A DNA stretch of 5,119 nt from Bacillota bacterium. Its GTDB lineage: Bacteria; Bacillota; Clostridia; Christensenellales; Aristaeellaceae. The stretch covers positions 1 through 5,119 of the forward strand of contig JAEZHM010000065.1 in NCBI GenBank assembly GCA_023416585.1. Direction: 5' to 3'. Both the position numbers and the translations under genes were made by a program. Shown here piece after piece: positions 1 through 4,834 of this stretch (position 1 is its first letter; each line of letters begins with the position of its first letter). The notes under the pieces are model-generated. The model saw only the letters and a program-made list of their open reading frames with translations. It made no database searches and had not been told where the DNA came from.

Positions 1-309
1 CTCGCGCAGCAGCGCCCCACCCAAGCCTTTGATCAGTTGGAAGCGGGGGTCGACCTCGTCGGCCCCGTCGATGGTCAGGTCGATGTGGTCCACCTGGTCC
101 AGAGTGGTGAGCGGGATGCCGAGTGACAGCGCTTGCCGCTCCGTTTCGATGGATGTCGGTATGCCCACCAGTTTGTATCCGTCTTTGACCAGCTTGCCTA
201 TCTCGTCGACCGCCAGCCGAGTGGTGGAGCCGGTCCCCAGGCCCAGCACCATGCCGTCCTCGACGAACTCCACCGCCTTCTTCGCCGCCTGCAACTTCTT
301 CTCGCTCAC
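1..309 (-). CDS. rpiA: Ribose-5-phosphate isomerase A, 3' part beyond window
   Basis: This enzyme interconverts ribose 5-phosphate and ribulose 5-phosphate in the cytoplasm, feeding nucleotide and ribulose-phosphate metabolism. The visible 103 codons hold the N-terminal half of the family. GLGTGSTT (residues 23-30) is the phosphate-binding loop, GIPTS follows near 44-48, DGADEVD lies at 81-87, and IKGLGGALLRE runs from 93 to the edge. D81, D84, K94 and E103 match the E. coli active-site residues in both identity and numbering, so the window ends exactly on the catalytic glutamate. The start is GTG, overlapping the TGA of the upstream creatininase-family gene (GTGA), with GGTGA at 314-318 four bases upstream as ribosome site. 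The gene is incomplete only because the window ends; family members run to about 220-230 residues. The assignment is secure from the motifs. Confidence 0.96.
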   Translation of the reverse strand, partial: MSEKKLQAAKKAVEFVEDGMVLGLGTGSTTRLAVDEIGKLVKDGYKLVGIPTSIETERQALSLGIPLTTLDQVDHIDLTIDGADEVDPRFQLIKGLGGALLRE

Positions 310-1013
310 TTCTTCACCCCCAACGACGTCCTTACCTCGCGGGTCAACTGGTCGATGATGTATGAATTTAACCGTTCCCCCAGGTCCGCTGACGCTGCCG
401 GAGCATCACCGACGAAGCCGTCGGGCATCGATCGCTCGGGATCGGCCACGATCAGGTACCCCTGGCTGACATACTTCCCGGCCTTCCGGGCCTTCTTGAC
501 CAGGTGGGGAGCGATGGCCATCATGCGGGACGTCTCCAACTTCCCGCCGTGACCGTCGCCGGCCTGGTCCTCAGGGAACTTCTTGGCGAGATCGTAGTCG
601 GTGAGGAGCATGAGCTTGACCCCGTGGGTCTCCACCACATCCACGCAGGCCTGCCGCAGCGCGTTCATGTGGGACGAGCCGGCGTGACCGCTGATTACCA
701 CCAGCTTGTCCGCCCCGTTGGCCACCAGGGAGTCAAGGATGTCCCGGACCACCCGGACCACGGTGTCGAACTCCAGCCCGATGGTCCCGGGCATGTTCTT
801 GGTGGAGGAGTGGAACGCATATCGAAGGGGCGGCGCCACCAGCCCATCCAACCGCTCGGCCACGGCATCGGCCACGAACTCCGGCTGCAGCGAATCGGTG
901 CACAGCGGGAGGTGGGAGGAATGGGCCTCGGTGCCCCCAATGGGCAGGAAGATGATGGGCCGTTTTTTCATGGCCTTGACGAACTCGGTCGAGGACAGCT
1001 CGTCCAGATGCAT
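306..1013 (-). CDS. Creatininase-family metal-dependent amidohydrolase
   Basis: This 235-residue protein belongs to the creatininase/ArfB family, metal-dependent enzymes that hydrolyse amide bonds, usually with two metals. The metal-site block GGTEAHSSHLPLCTD lies at residues 26-40, with E29, H31 and D40 as expected ligands. SGHAGSSH lies at 108-115 (H110) and GGKLETS at 156-162 (E160). The usual motifs are E-x-H-G-x-H-L-P and NGHGGN, so both are altered here while the ligands remain. The start is ATG at 1013, because AGGTGA lies four bases upstream and the codon overlaps the stop of the preceding zinc-ribbon gene. The open frame extends 18 codons further, but those codons overlap that gene. 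In archaea the family includes the FAPy deformylase ArfB of riboflavin/F420 synthesis. Linkage to rpiA, which supplies ribulose 5-phosphate, would suit that role, but the substrate cannot be fixed from sequence. Family certain, function open. Confidence 0.88.
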   Translation of the reverse strand: MHLDELSSTEFVKAMKKRPIIFLPIGGTEAHSSHLPLCTDSLQPEFVADAVAERLDGLVAPPLRYAFHSSTKNMPGTIGLEFDTVVRVVRDILDSLVANGADKLVVISGHAGSSHMNALRQACVDVVETHGVKLMLLTDYDLAKKFPEDQAGDGHGGKLETSRMMAIAPHLVKKARKAGKYVSQGYLIVADPERSMPDGFVGDAPAASADLGERLNSYIIDQLTREVRTSLGVKK

Positions 1014-1171
1014 CAGTTCACCTTCTTCTTGGAGAGATCGATGAGGGGTGTACCACACACTGGGCACTGGCCGTGCTCCAGGGAGTCCTGGTCGAACTTT
1101 TCCTTGAGCTCCTTGTTCAGCTCATCCAGGTTCTGTCGCTTGATGGTCCGTTCGCACCGTGGGCAGTACAT
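1013..1171 (-). CDS. Small zinc-ribbon protein (52 aa)
   Basis: This short open frame encodes a lysine- and glutamate-rich 52-residue protein with two zinc knuckles. The first is CPRC at residues 3-6 and the second CPVCG at 36-40, separated by a predicted helix at about 12-28 rich in K, E and L. The C-x2-C...C-x2-C arrangement is typical of a single-zinc ribbon. The start is the only ATG, GTG or TTG after an in-frame TGA nine codons upstream of the first knuckle. The stop (TGA) shares its A with the ATG of the creatininase-family gene, so the two should be coupled. No Shine-Dalgarno is visible, and a TATA-like element about 25 bases upstream fits a leaderless mRNA. No function can be named; nucleic-acid binding, protein binding or metal supply to the adjacent metalloenzyme are all possible. 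Cysteine spacing and the tight operon fit make it a real gene. Confidence 0.82.
   Translation of the reverse strand: MYCPRCERTIKRQNLDELNKELKEKFDQDSLEHGQCPVCGTPLIDLSKKKVN
1018..1023 (-). promoter_or_regulatory. Shine-Dalgarno site of the creatininase-family gene
   Basis: AGGTGA sits four bases before the ATG at 1013, inside the last codons of the zinc-ribbon gene. It decides the internal ATG over the upstream in-frame start at 1067 and implies translational coupling with the zinc-ribbon gene. Confidence 0.7.
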
Positions 1172-1238
1172 GGACGGGTCATCGGATTTTCATATAGATA
1201 ACCTTGATTGGGCTCAATGTTTAAGCCGGGAAGGGGAC
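1172..1238. promoter_or_regulatory. Divergent promoter region with one TATA-like element
   Basis: This 67-base gap separates the leftward zinc-ribbon operon from the rightward dph6 operon. An AT-rich block, CATATAGATAA at 1191-1201, is the only TATA-like element. Read rightwards, its centre (about 1195) predicts a transcript start near 1221, leaving about 18 bases of leader containing GGAAGGGG before the dph6 ATG. Read leftwards as TTATCTATATG, it predicts a start near 1170, at the zinc-ribbon ATG, so that mRNA would be leaderless. Spacings use the usual archaeal TATA-to-start distance of about 25 bases. Use of the same box in both directions is inference. Confidence 0.55.
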
Positions 1239-1925
1239 ATGACCGGATGCATGCGCTTGGCCGCCCTGTTCTCCGGGGGCAAGGATTCCACCTTCGCCAC
1301 TTACCTGATGGAGCAGCAAGGCCACGAGGTAGAGGACCTGGTCAACGTGCGGCCGAGGGACCCTCACTCCTGGGTGTTCCATACACCTAATTTGAACGTG
1401 CTGCCTCAGATGGCCACGGCCATGGGCAAGCGGCTGGTAGCGGTGGACAGCTCGGGAGAGGAGACCGACGATCTGCGGGCCTTGGGCGATGCCCTCTCGC
1501 TACTGGATGTGGAGGGCGTTATTGCCGGGGCCATCGCCTCGGATTATCAGTGGGACCGTATCAACCACGTGTGCGACGGGCTCGACCTGCCGGTATACTC
1601 GCCGCTGTGGAGGAAGGACCAAACGCTCCTCATGGAGGAGATGGTCGACGCTGGGGTCAAGGCCATGCTGGTCAGCGTATCCGCCGACGGCATGGACGCA
1701 TCCTGGCTGGGACGGGTCATCGACCGCGCCGTCCTTGACGAGCTGAAGACGCTCTCCCGAAAGAACGGCATGAACATAGCCGGGGAGGGAGGGGAGTACG
1801 AGACCCTCACCATCGACTCCCCCCTGCACCGCCAGGTGTTGAGGGTCGTGGAGAAGGAGATCACCACCACCCGCGACGGCGGCTCGCTGAAGGTGAGGAA
1901 AGCAGTTCTGGAGGCTAAGATTTGA
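1239..1925 (+). CDS. dph6: Diphthine-ammonia ligase (Dph6, ATP-pyrophosphatase family)
   Basis: This enzyme catalyses the last step of diphthamide synthesis, ATP-dependent amidation of diphthine on the conserved histidine of elongation factor 2, in the cytoplasm. The 228-residue protein has the PP-loop SGGKDS at residues 12-17 for ATP binding, a central SDYQWDRI stretch, and the family signature GEGGEYETL at 182-190. Its length matches single-domain archaeal members; eukaryotic ones carry extra C-terminal domains. I place the start at ATG 1239 because GGAAGGGG lies just upstream and follows the predicted transcript start. ATG 1251 (beginning MRLAALFSGG) is an alternative four codons later and is equally compatible with the fold. 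The open frame runs far further upstream, but only as an antisense shadow of the creatininase-family gene. It is first in a two-gene operon. A related DUF71 ATP-pyrophosphatase with another substrate cannot be fully excluded. Confidence 0.88.
   Translation: MTGCMRLAALFSGGKDSTFATYLMEQQGHEVEDLVNVRPRDPHSWVFHTPNLNVLPQMATAMGKRLVAVDSSGEETDDLRALGDALSLLDVEGVIAGAIASDYQWDRINHVCDGLDLPVYSPLWRKDQTLLMEEMVDAGVKAMLVSVSADGMDASWLGRVIDRAVLDELKTLSRKNGMNIAGEGGEYETLTIDSPLHRQVLRVVEKEITTTRDGGSLKVRKAVLEAKI
1910..1914 (+). promoter_or_regulatory. Shine-Dalgarno site selecting the TTG start
   Basis: GGAGG lies inside the last codons of dph6, seven bases before the TTG at 1922. It supports that TTG over the ATG at 1952 as the methyltransferase start. 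Confidence 0.72.
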
Positions 1926-2479
1926 CGGGGCACCGGTTCGAAGCAGGGAACATGAAGCGGTTGAAGGACGAGGCGCGCCGCCAGGCCCAGCCGGCCGAGG
2001 GCATCGTTGAGCGGATGTCCCCCGCCCCCACCGAAGTGGCTGCCGACCTGGGGTGCGGGCCCGGTTACGTCACCGTGCCTCTGGCCCGCCGGGTGGCGAA
2101 GGTATACGGGCTGGATGCTCAACAGGAGATGCTCGATGCCCTCATGGCCGAACTGCCGCCCGAGCTCAAGGGAAAGGTAGAGCCGGTGCTGGCCGAGCTG
2201 CCTGAGCTTCCGTTCGGGGACGCCTCGCTGGACCGGGCCATATTGGTCAACGTGGCCCACGAGGTCGGGGACAGAGCGCGCCTGGCTGCGGAACTGAAGC
2301 GTTGCCTGAAGAAGGGTGGAAGGCTTACCATCGTCGACTTTCCCAAGCGGGAGACCAGCTTCGGGCCACCCCTGTATGAGAGGTTGAGCGAGGAGGAGAT
2401 GCTCGCCGCCTTCCCCGGCTTCACGAAGGTCAGGGAATGGAGGTTTCCGGAGTTCTACCAGCTGGAGCTGGCCCGCTGA
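1922..2479 (+). CDS. Class I SAM-dependent methyltransferase
   Basis: This is a cytoplasmic S-adenosylmethionine-dependent methyltransferase of the UbiE/ArsM-like (methyltransferase 11/25) type, 185 residues. Motif I is DLGCGPG at 42-48 and binds SAM. GLD at 63-65 ends the second strand, with D65 expected to hold the ribose hydroxyls. LPFGDASLD (96-104) with VNVAHEV (109-115) is the motif III-IV region, and KKGGRLTIVDF (130-140) is the post-motif strand. The N-terminal HRF...L...R...P pattern (residues 4-24) is a recognised feature of this subgroup and needs the TTG start, which also has GGAGG seven bases upstream. The TTG overlaps the dph6 stop (TTGA). It is not the diphthine synthase Dph5, which has a different (tetrapyrrole methylase) fold. 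The substrate is unknown: a small molecule or a protein are both possible. Its last 50 bases overlap the convergent peroxiredoxin-like gene. Confidence 0.88.
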   Translation: MTGHRFEAGNMKRLKDEARRQAQPAEGIVERMSPAPTEVAADLGCGPGYVTVPLARRVAKVYGLDAQQEMLDALMAELPPELKGKVEPVLAELPELPFGDASLDRAILVNVAHEVGDRARLAAELKRCLKKGGRLTIVDFPKRETSFGPPLYERLSEEEMLAAFPGFTKVREWRFPEFYQLELAR

Positions 2480-2966
2480 ACGACGAGATGTTCTGGCAGG
2501 CTTCCAGCAGCTCATCATAGTCGGGTTCCTGGGCCTGCGAGGGGTCGTACGAGATCCAGGCGTATCGGATAATGCCCCTCTTATCCACCACGAACACTGA
2601 TCGGCGGGCGTGCCCGGCGAGGTAGTGGCCCTCCCTCCCGATCAGCACCCCGTAACTGTCGCTGACCTCGCCGTCGAAGTCGGACAGGATGGGGAAAGGC
2701 ATCTGGAGGTGCTCCTTCCAGGCGCTGTTGACGAAGTTGCTGTTAGTGCCCAGTCCCACGAGTTCGGCGCCTGCCTGCCTGAAATCGGCGTACATGCGCG
2801 TGAGCTGTTTCATCTGCAAGTTGCACATGTATCCGAACGAGCCGCTGAAGAACACCAGGACGGCGTTGCCTTTGGTAAGGACGTCCTCCAGGCGGACCGT
2901 TCCTCCGAACGCCTCCGGAAGTTCGAACTCCGGCGCCCTGTCCCCTTCCGTAAGGTCCCGCGGCAT
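2430..2966 (-). CDS. Peroxiredoxin-like (AhpC/TSA, thioredoxin-fold) protein
   Basis: This 178-residue thioredoxin-fold protein resembles AhpC/TSA and BCP peroxiredoxins, cytoplasmic thiol peroxidases. The opening GDRAPEFELPE (8-18), the strand AVLVFFSG (35-42), C48 followed by NLQMKQL, PFPILSDFDGEVSDSYGV (90-107) and SVFVVDKRGIIRYAWIS (123-139) are all in family order. C48 stands at the peroxidatic position. The usual P-x3-T-x2-C reads S41-x3-G45-x2-C48, so the conserved proline and threonine are missing; read as a CxxC redoxin, the first cysteine is glycine. R121 or R122 may be the conserved arginine, and C157 could be a resolving cysteine. The start is the only candidate after an in-frame stop and has no clear Shine-Dalgarno. 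It follows the symporter gene by 58 bases on the same strand. The last 15 residues, rich in P, S and G, lie in the overlap with the methyltransferase and extend past the fold. Peroxidase activity is uncertain. Confidence 0.85.
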   Translation of the reverse strand: MPRDLTEGDRAPEFELPEAFGGTVRLEDVLTKGNAVLVFFSGSFGYMCNLQMKQLTRMYADFRQAGAELVGLGTNSNFVNSAWKEHLQMPFPILSDFDGEVSDSYGVLIGREGHYLAGHARRSVFVVDKRGIIRYAWISYDPSQAQEPDYDELLEACQNISSFSGPAPAGRTPETSIP

Positions 2967-3000
2967 GATGTTCTCAGGTATGGCTGGACGGGATAGATGT

Positions 3001-3008
3001 GTTTATTG
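3001..3008 (-). promoter_or_regulatory. Possible TATA-like element for the peroxiredoxin-like gene
   Basis: CAATAAAC on the minus strand lies about 38 bases before the ATG at 2966, in the 58-base gap after the symporter stop. It would give a leader of about 12 bases. The match is weak, and read-through from the symporter is equally possible. Confidence 0.25.
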
Positions 3009-3024
3009 TCTGCAGTTCACAAGG

Positions 3025-4599
3025 TCACGCTGGTTCCGCGGCGTCCTTGGCCGGCGCCTTTGACCTCGATACCATGATCCCGACGAACAGGGTGACGATG
3101 GACAGGGGCATGCCGATGATGAGCGGGTCGATGACATTGAACGGGGCGCCTAGCAGGGTGACCTGGCCGAATAGCGCCTGGCAGATGCCCAGTTGTTTAG
3201 CCTCGGCGGTATGCACGAAGACGGTCCACAGGAACCATGACACCGCGCCGACCACTAGGGACAGCTGGGCGGCGAGGGCGACGGGCTGTTTACTGTACAG
3301 CCCGTAGGTGAGGGCAGGAAGGAAGGCGCAGGCGCACAGCCCCATGAACATGGCGGTGGCGCGGGCGATGATGTTGGGTGGCATGAGGAAGGCCAGCACC
3401 ACGCTGATCACGATCATGACCACCATTCCCATTTGAGTGATGCGCTTGGATGGCGTGGCGGTCTTGGCGAGGTGCTTGTAGAGGTCGTACCCGGCGGTGG
3501 TGCCCATGGTGTGGAAGATCGAGCTCAGCGTGCTCATGGCTGCGGCCAGCAGGACGAGCATGAACAGCACGATGAACAGGTCAGGCATGGCCGAGTTGAT
3601 GAACAGAGGTATGATGTTGTCAACGTTCTGACCCGCAGCCTGGTAGGCTATCTGGCCTTGGTTCTGGACGAACCACACATTGGTCAACGGACCGACCGTG
3701 AACGCCACGCCCGTCATCATGAGGAGGAACGGACCTCCCACCATGACCGCGCGGTTGAGGGATTTATTGTCCTTGGCGGTGAGGAAGCGTACGCTTAGTT
3801 GGGGCTGGGCCAGCACCCCGATGCCCACTCCCATGACGATGGTGGTGATCATCGTGAACCAGATGTTAGAACCGATGTCGGGCATGGCGGTCCAGGAGTG
3901 CAGGCCCCCGGCCTGGAGGAAGCCAGGGATCTGAGGCGAGAGGTTCGATAGGGAGGCGAAGCCACCGGTCACCCCGCCCACGCTGGCGAAGGTGAGGACC
4001 AGCAGGAGGGTCATGCCCACCAGCATGAGGATGCCCTGCATGGCGTCGGTGTACATGACGGCTAGGATACCACCGAACAGGACGTAGATGGCGGTGATGA
4101 GGGCGAAGCCCAACAACGAGAGGCTGTAGTCGATGCCGAATGTGGTCTGAACGAACCAGGCACCGCCAATGATGATGGCCGCGCAGTACAGCGGCATCGC
4201 CACCAGGATCATGAACCCAGTGGCGTACTGCATGAACGGCGAGTTGAATCGCTTCCCCAGCAGGTCAGGGAAAGTGACGGCGTTGAGACGGTGGCCGATC
4301 TCCCTGGTCTTCTTCCCGTAGATGATGAAGGCGATAAGGATGCCTACCCCAATGTTCAGGACGGTGAGCCAGATGACCCCCAGGCCATATAGGGCGGCAG
4401 TCCCGCCGAACCCTACTATCGCGGAGGTGCTGATGAACGTCGCACCGTATGACAGCCCGATGATCCAGGGATGGACCTTGCGGCCAGCCAGCATGAAGTC
4501 CTCCGACGCCTTGGTCTTCTTGTAGCCGAGGTAGCCAAGGTAGAGGGTGGCTCCTAGATAGATGATCACGAACACTGCTAGGGTGGCGGTGTCCACCAT
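3025..4599 (-). CDS. Sodium:solute symporter (SSS) family transporter
   Basis: This 524-residue integral membrane protein belongs to the sodium:solute symporter family (LeuT fold), which uses the Na+ gradient to import small organic solutes. It has about 13 hydrophobic segments, beginning at residues 5-24 and ending at about 488-510, with a short polar tail rich in K, A and P. Family landmarks include SYGATFISTSAIVGFGG (50-66) in the segment equivalent to TM1 of the core, GGILAVMYTDAMQ (176-188), QPQLSVRFLTAKD (265-277), and AAAMSTLSS (352-360), where the serine and threonine side chains form the Na2 site in relatives. The ATG directly follows the TAA of a 35-residue partner gene, with GAGGTG at 4606-4611 six bases upstream. 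The substrate cannot be read from sequence; relatives carry pantothenate, proline, acetate or sugars. The closest look is to PanF-like and methanogen members. Confidence 0.93.
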   Translation of the reverse strand: MVDTATLAVFVIIYLGATLYLGYLGYKKTKASEDFMLAGRKVHPWIIGLSYGATFISTSAIVGFGGTAALYGLGVIWLTVLNIGVGILIAFIIYGKKTREIGHRLNAVTFPDLLGKRFNSPFMQYATGFMILVAMPLYCAAIIIGGAWFVQTTFGIDYSLSLLGFALITAIYVLFGGILAVMYTDAMQGILMLVGMTLLLVLTFASVGGVTGGFASLSNLSPQIPGFLQAGGLHSWTAMPDIGSNIWFTMITTIVMGVGIGVLAQPQLSVRFLTAKDNKSLNRAVMVGGPFLLMMTGVAFTVGPLTNVWFVQNQGQIAYQAAGQNVDNIIPLFINSAMPDLFIVLFMLVLLAAAMSTLSSIFHTMGTTAGYDLYKHLAKTATPSKRITQMGMVVMIVISVVLAFLMPPNIIARATAMFMGLCACAFLPALTYGLYSKQPVALAAQLSLVVGAVSWFLWTVFVHTAEAKQLGICQALFGQVTLLGAPFNVIDPLIIGMPLSIVTLFVGIMVSRSKAPAKDAAEPA

Positions 4600-4707
4600 T
4601 TAGTCCACCTCGTTCCTTTTCCACCAGCCGTAAACGATGCACACGATTGCCACGCCGATGGCCAGCCCATAGCCAAGCAATATCTGGGGATCGTCGATTC
4701 CGAACAT
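4600..4707 (-). CDS. Symporter small accessory protein, single-pass membrane (35 aa)
   Basis: This tiny open frame lies directly before the SSS transporter; its TAA abuts the transporter ATG. The 35-residue product starts MFGIDDPQ, continues with one hydrophobic helix at about residues 9-29 ending in VYGWW, and closes with the charged tail KRNEVD. That layout (short M-x-G-I-x-D-P head, one helix, aromatic and basic end) matches the small accessory proteins found upstream of SSS symporters in prokaryotes, as I recall the family; no database was consulted. The start is the ATG at 4707, with GGTG at 4714-4717 six bases upstream. GTG at 4716 is the only other in-frame start after a stop. It probably assembles with or stabilises the symporter in the cytoplasmic membrane, and tight coupling suggests matched amounts. 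Its exact role is unknown. Confidence 0.83.
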   Translation of the reverse strand: MFGIDDPQILLGYGLAIGVAIVCIVYGWWKRNEVD

Positions 4708-4832
4708 GTTTTCCACCCAATAACGGAGAATGGCCTCACTGACGGCCTACTCCCCTCCGGTTTTCGTGGAATCACTATCCGACTATTTCAATTGTTACTT
4801 GTTAGCAAGGAGCGAGCTATGCTCTCGCACGC
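4708..4832 (-). other. Intergenic region between ACT gene and symporter genes
   Basis: This 125-base gap holds no further gene that I can support. It is more AT-rich around 4776-4805 (AACAATTGAAATAG on the minus strand), a plausible place for the symporter promoter although no clear TATA box is visible. It also contains the two possible hairpins listed separately. Confidence 0.5.
4724..4759 (-). promoter_or_regulatory. Possible structured leader upstream of the symporter genes
   Basis: On the minus strand, CGGAGGG (4753-4759) can pair with TTCTCCG (4724-4730), with two G-T wobbles. Inside it, GGCC (4744-4747) can pair with GGCC (4732-4735). The outer stem contains a GGAGG that lies 47 bases from the accessory-protein ATG, too far to act as its ribosome site. 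This could be a regulatory leader or chance pairing in GC-rich DNA. Confidence 0.25.
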
Positions 4833-4834
4833 TC
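4810..4834 (-). terminator. Possible hairpin after the ACT-domain gene
   Basis: Immediately after the ACT stop codon two alternative short stems are possible: GAGCG/CGCTC (4830-4834 with 4810-4814) or GCGAG/CTCGC (4824-4828 with 4812-4816). No T-run follows on the minus strand, so terminator function is doubtful. Confidence 0.2.

Noticed and set aside
1014..1067. N-terminal extension of the creatininase-family protein from ATG 1067
   Set aside because: These codons overlap the zinc-ribbon gene in another frame, and the ATG at 1013 has an AGGTGA ribosome site and starts where the family fold begins.
504..1238. Open frame of 245 codons in phase with dph6, extending it far upstream on the plus strand
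   Set aside because: It lies antisense to the creatininase-family and zinc-ribbon genes, has a low-complexity G/H/R-rich translation, and comes before the PP-loop that begins the Dph6 fold. It is a GC-rich shadow.
1547..2518. Minus-strand open frame of 323 codons
   Set aside because: Antisense to dph6 and the methyltransferase, both with clear motifs. Its translation shows no recognisable domain.
4265..4720. Minus-strand open frame of 151 codons
   Set aside because: Out-of-frame shadow of the SSS transporter 5' end, rich in H and R, which is typical of frame-shifted GC-rich coding DNA.
4578..4775. Minus-strand open frame of 65 codons across the symporter leader
   Set aside because: It runs out of frame through the accessory protein and the symporter start, and its translation is S/P/W-rich without hydrophobic or domain pattern.
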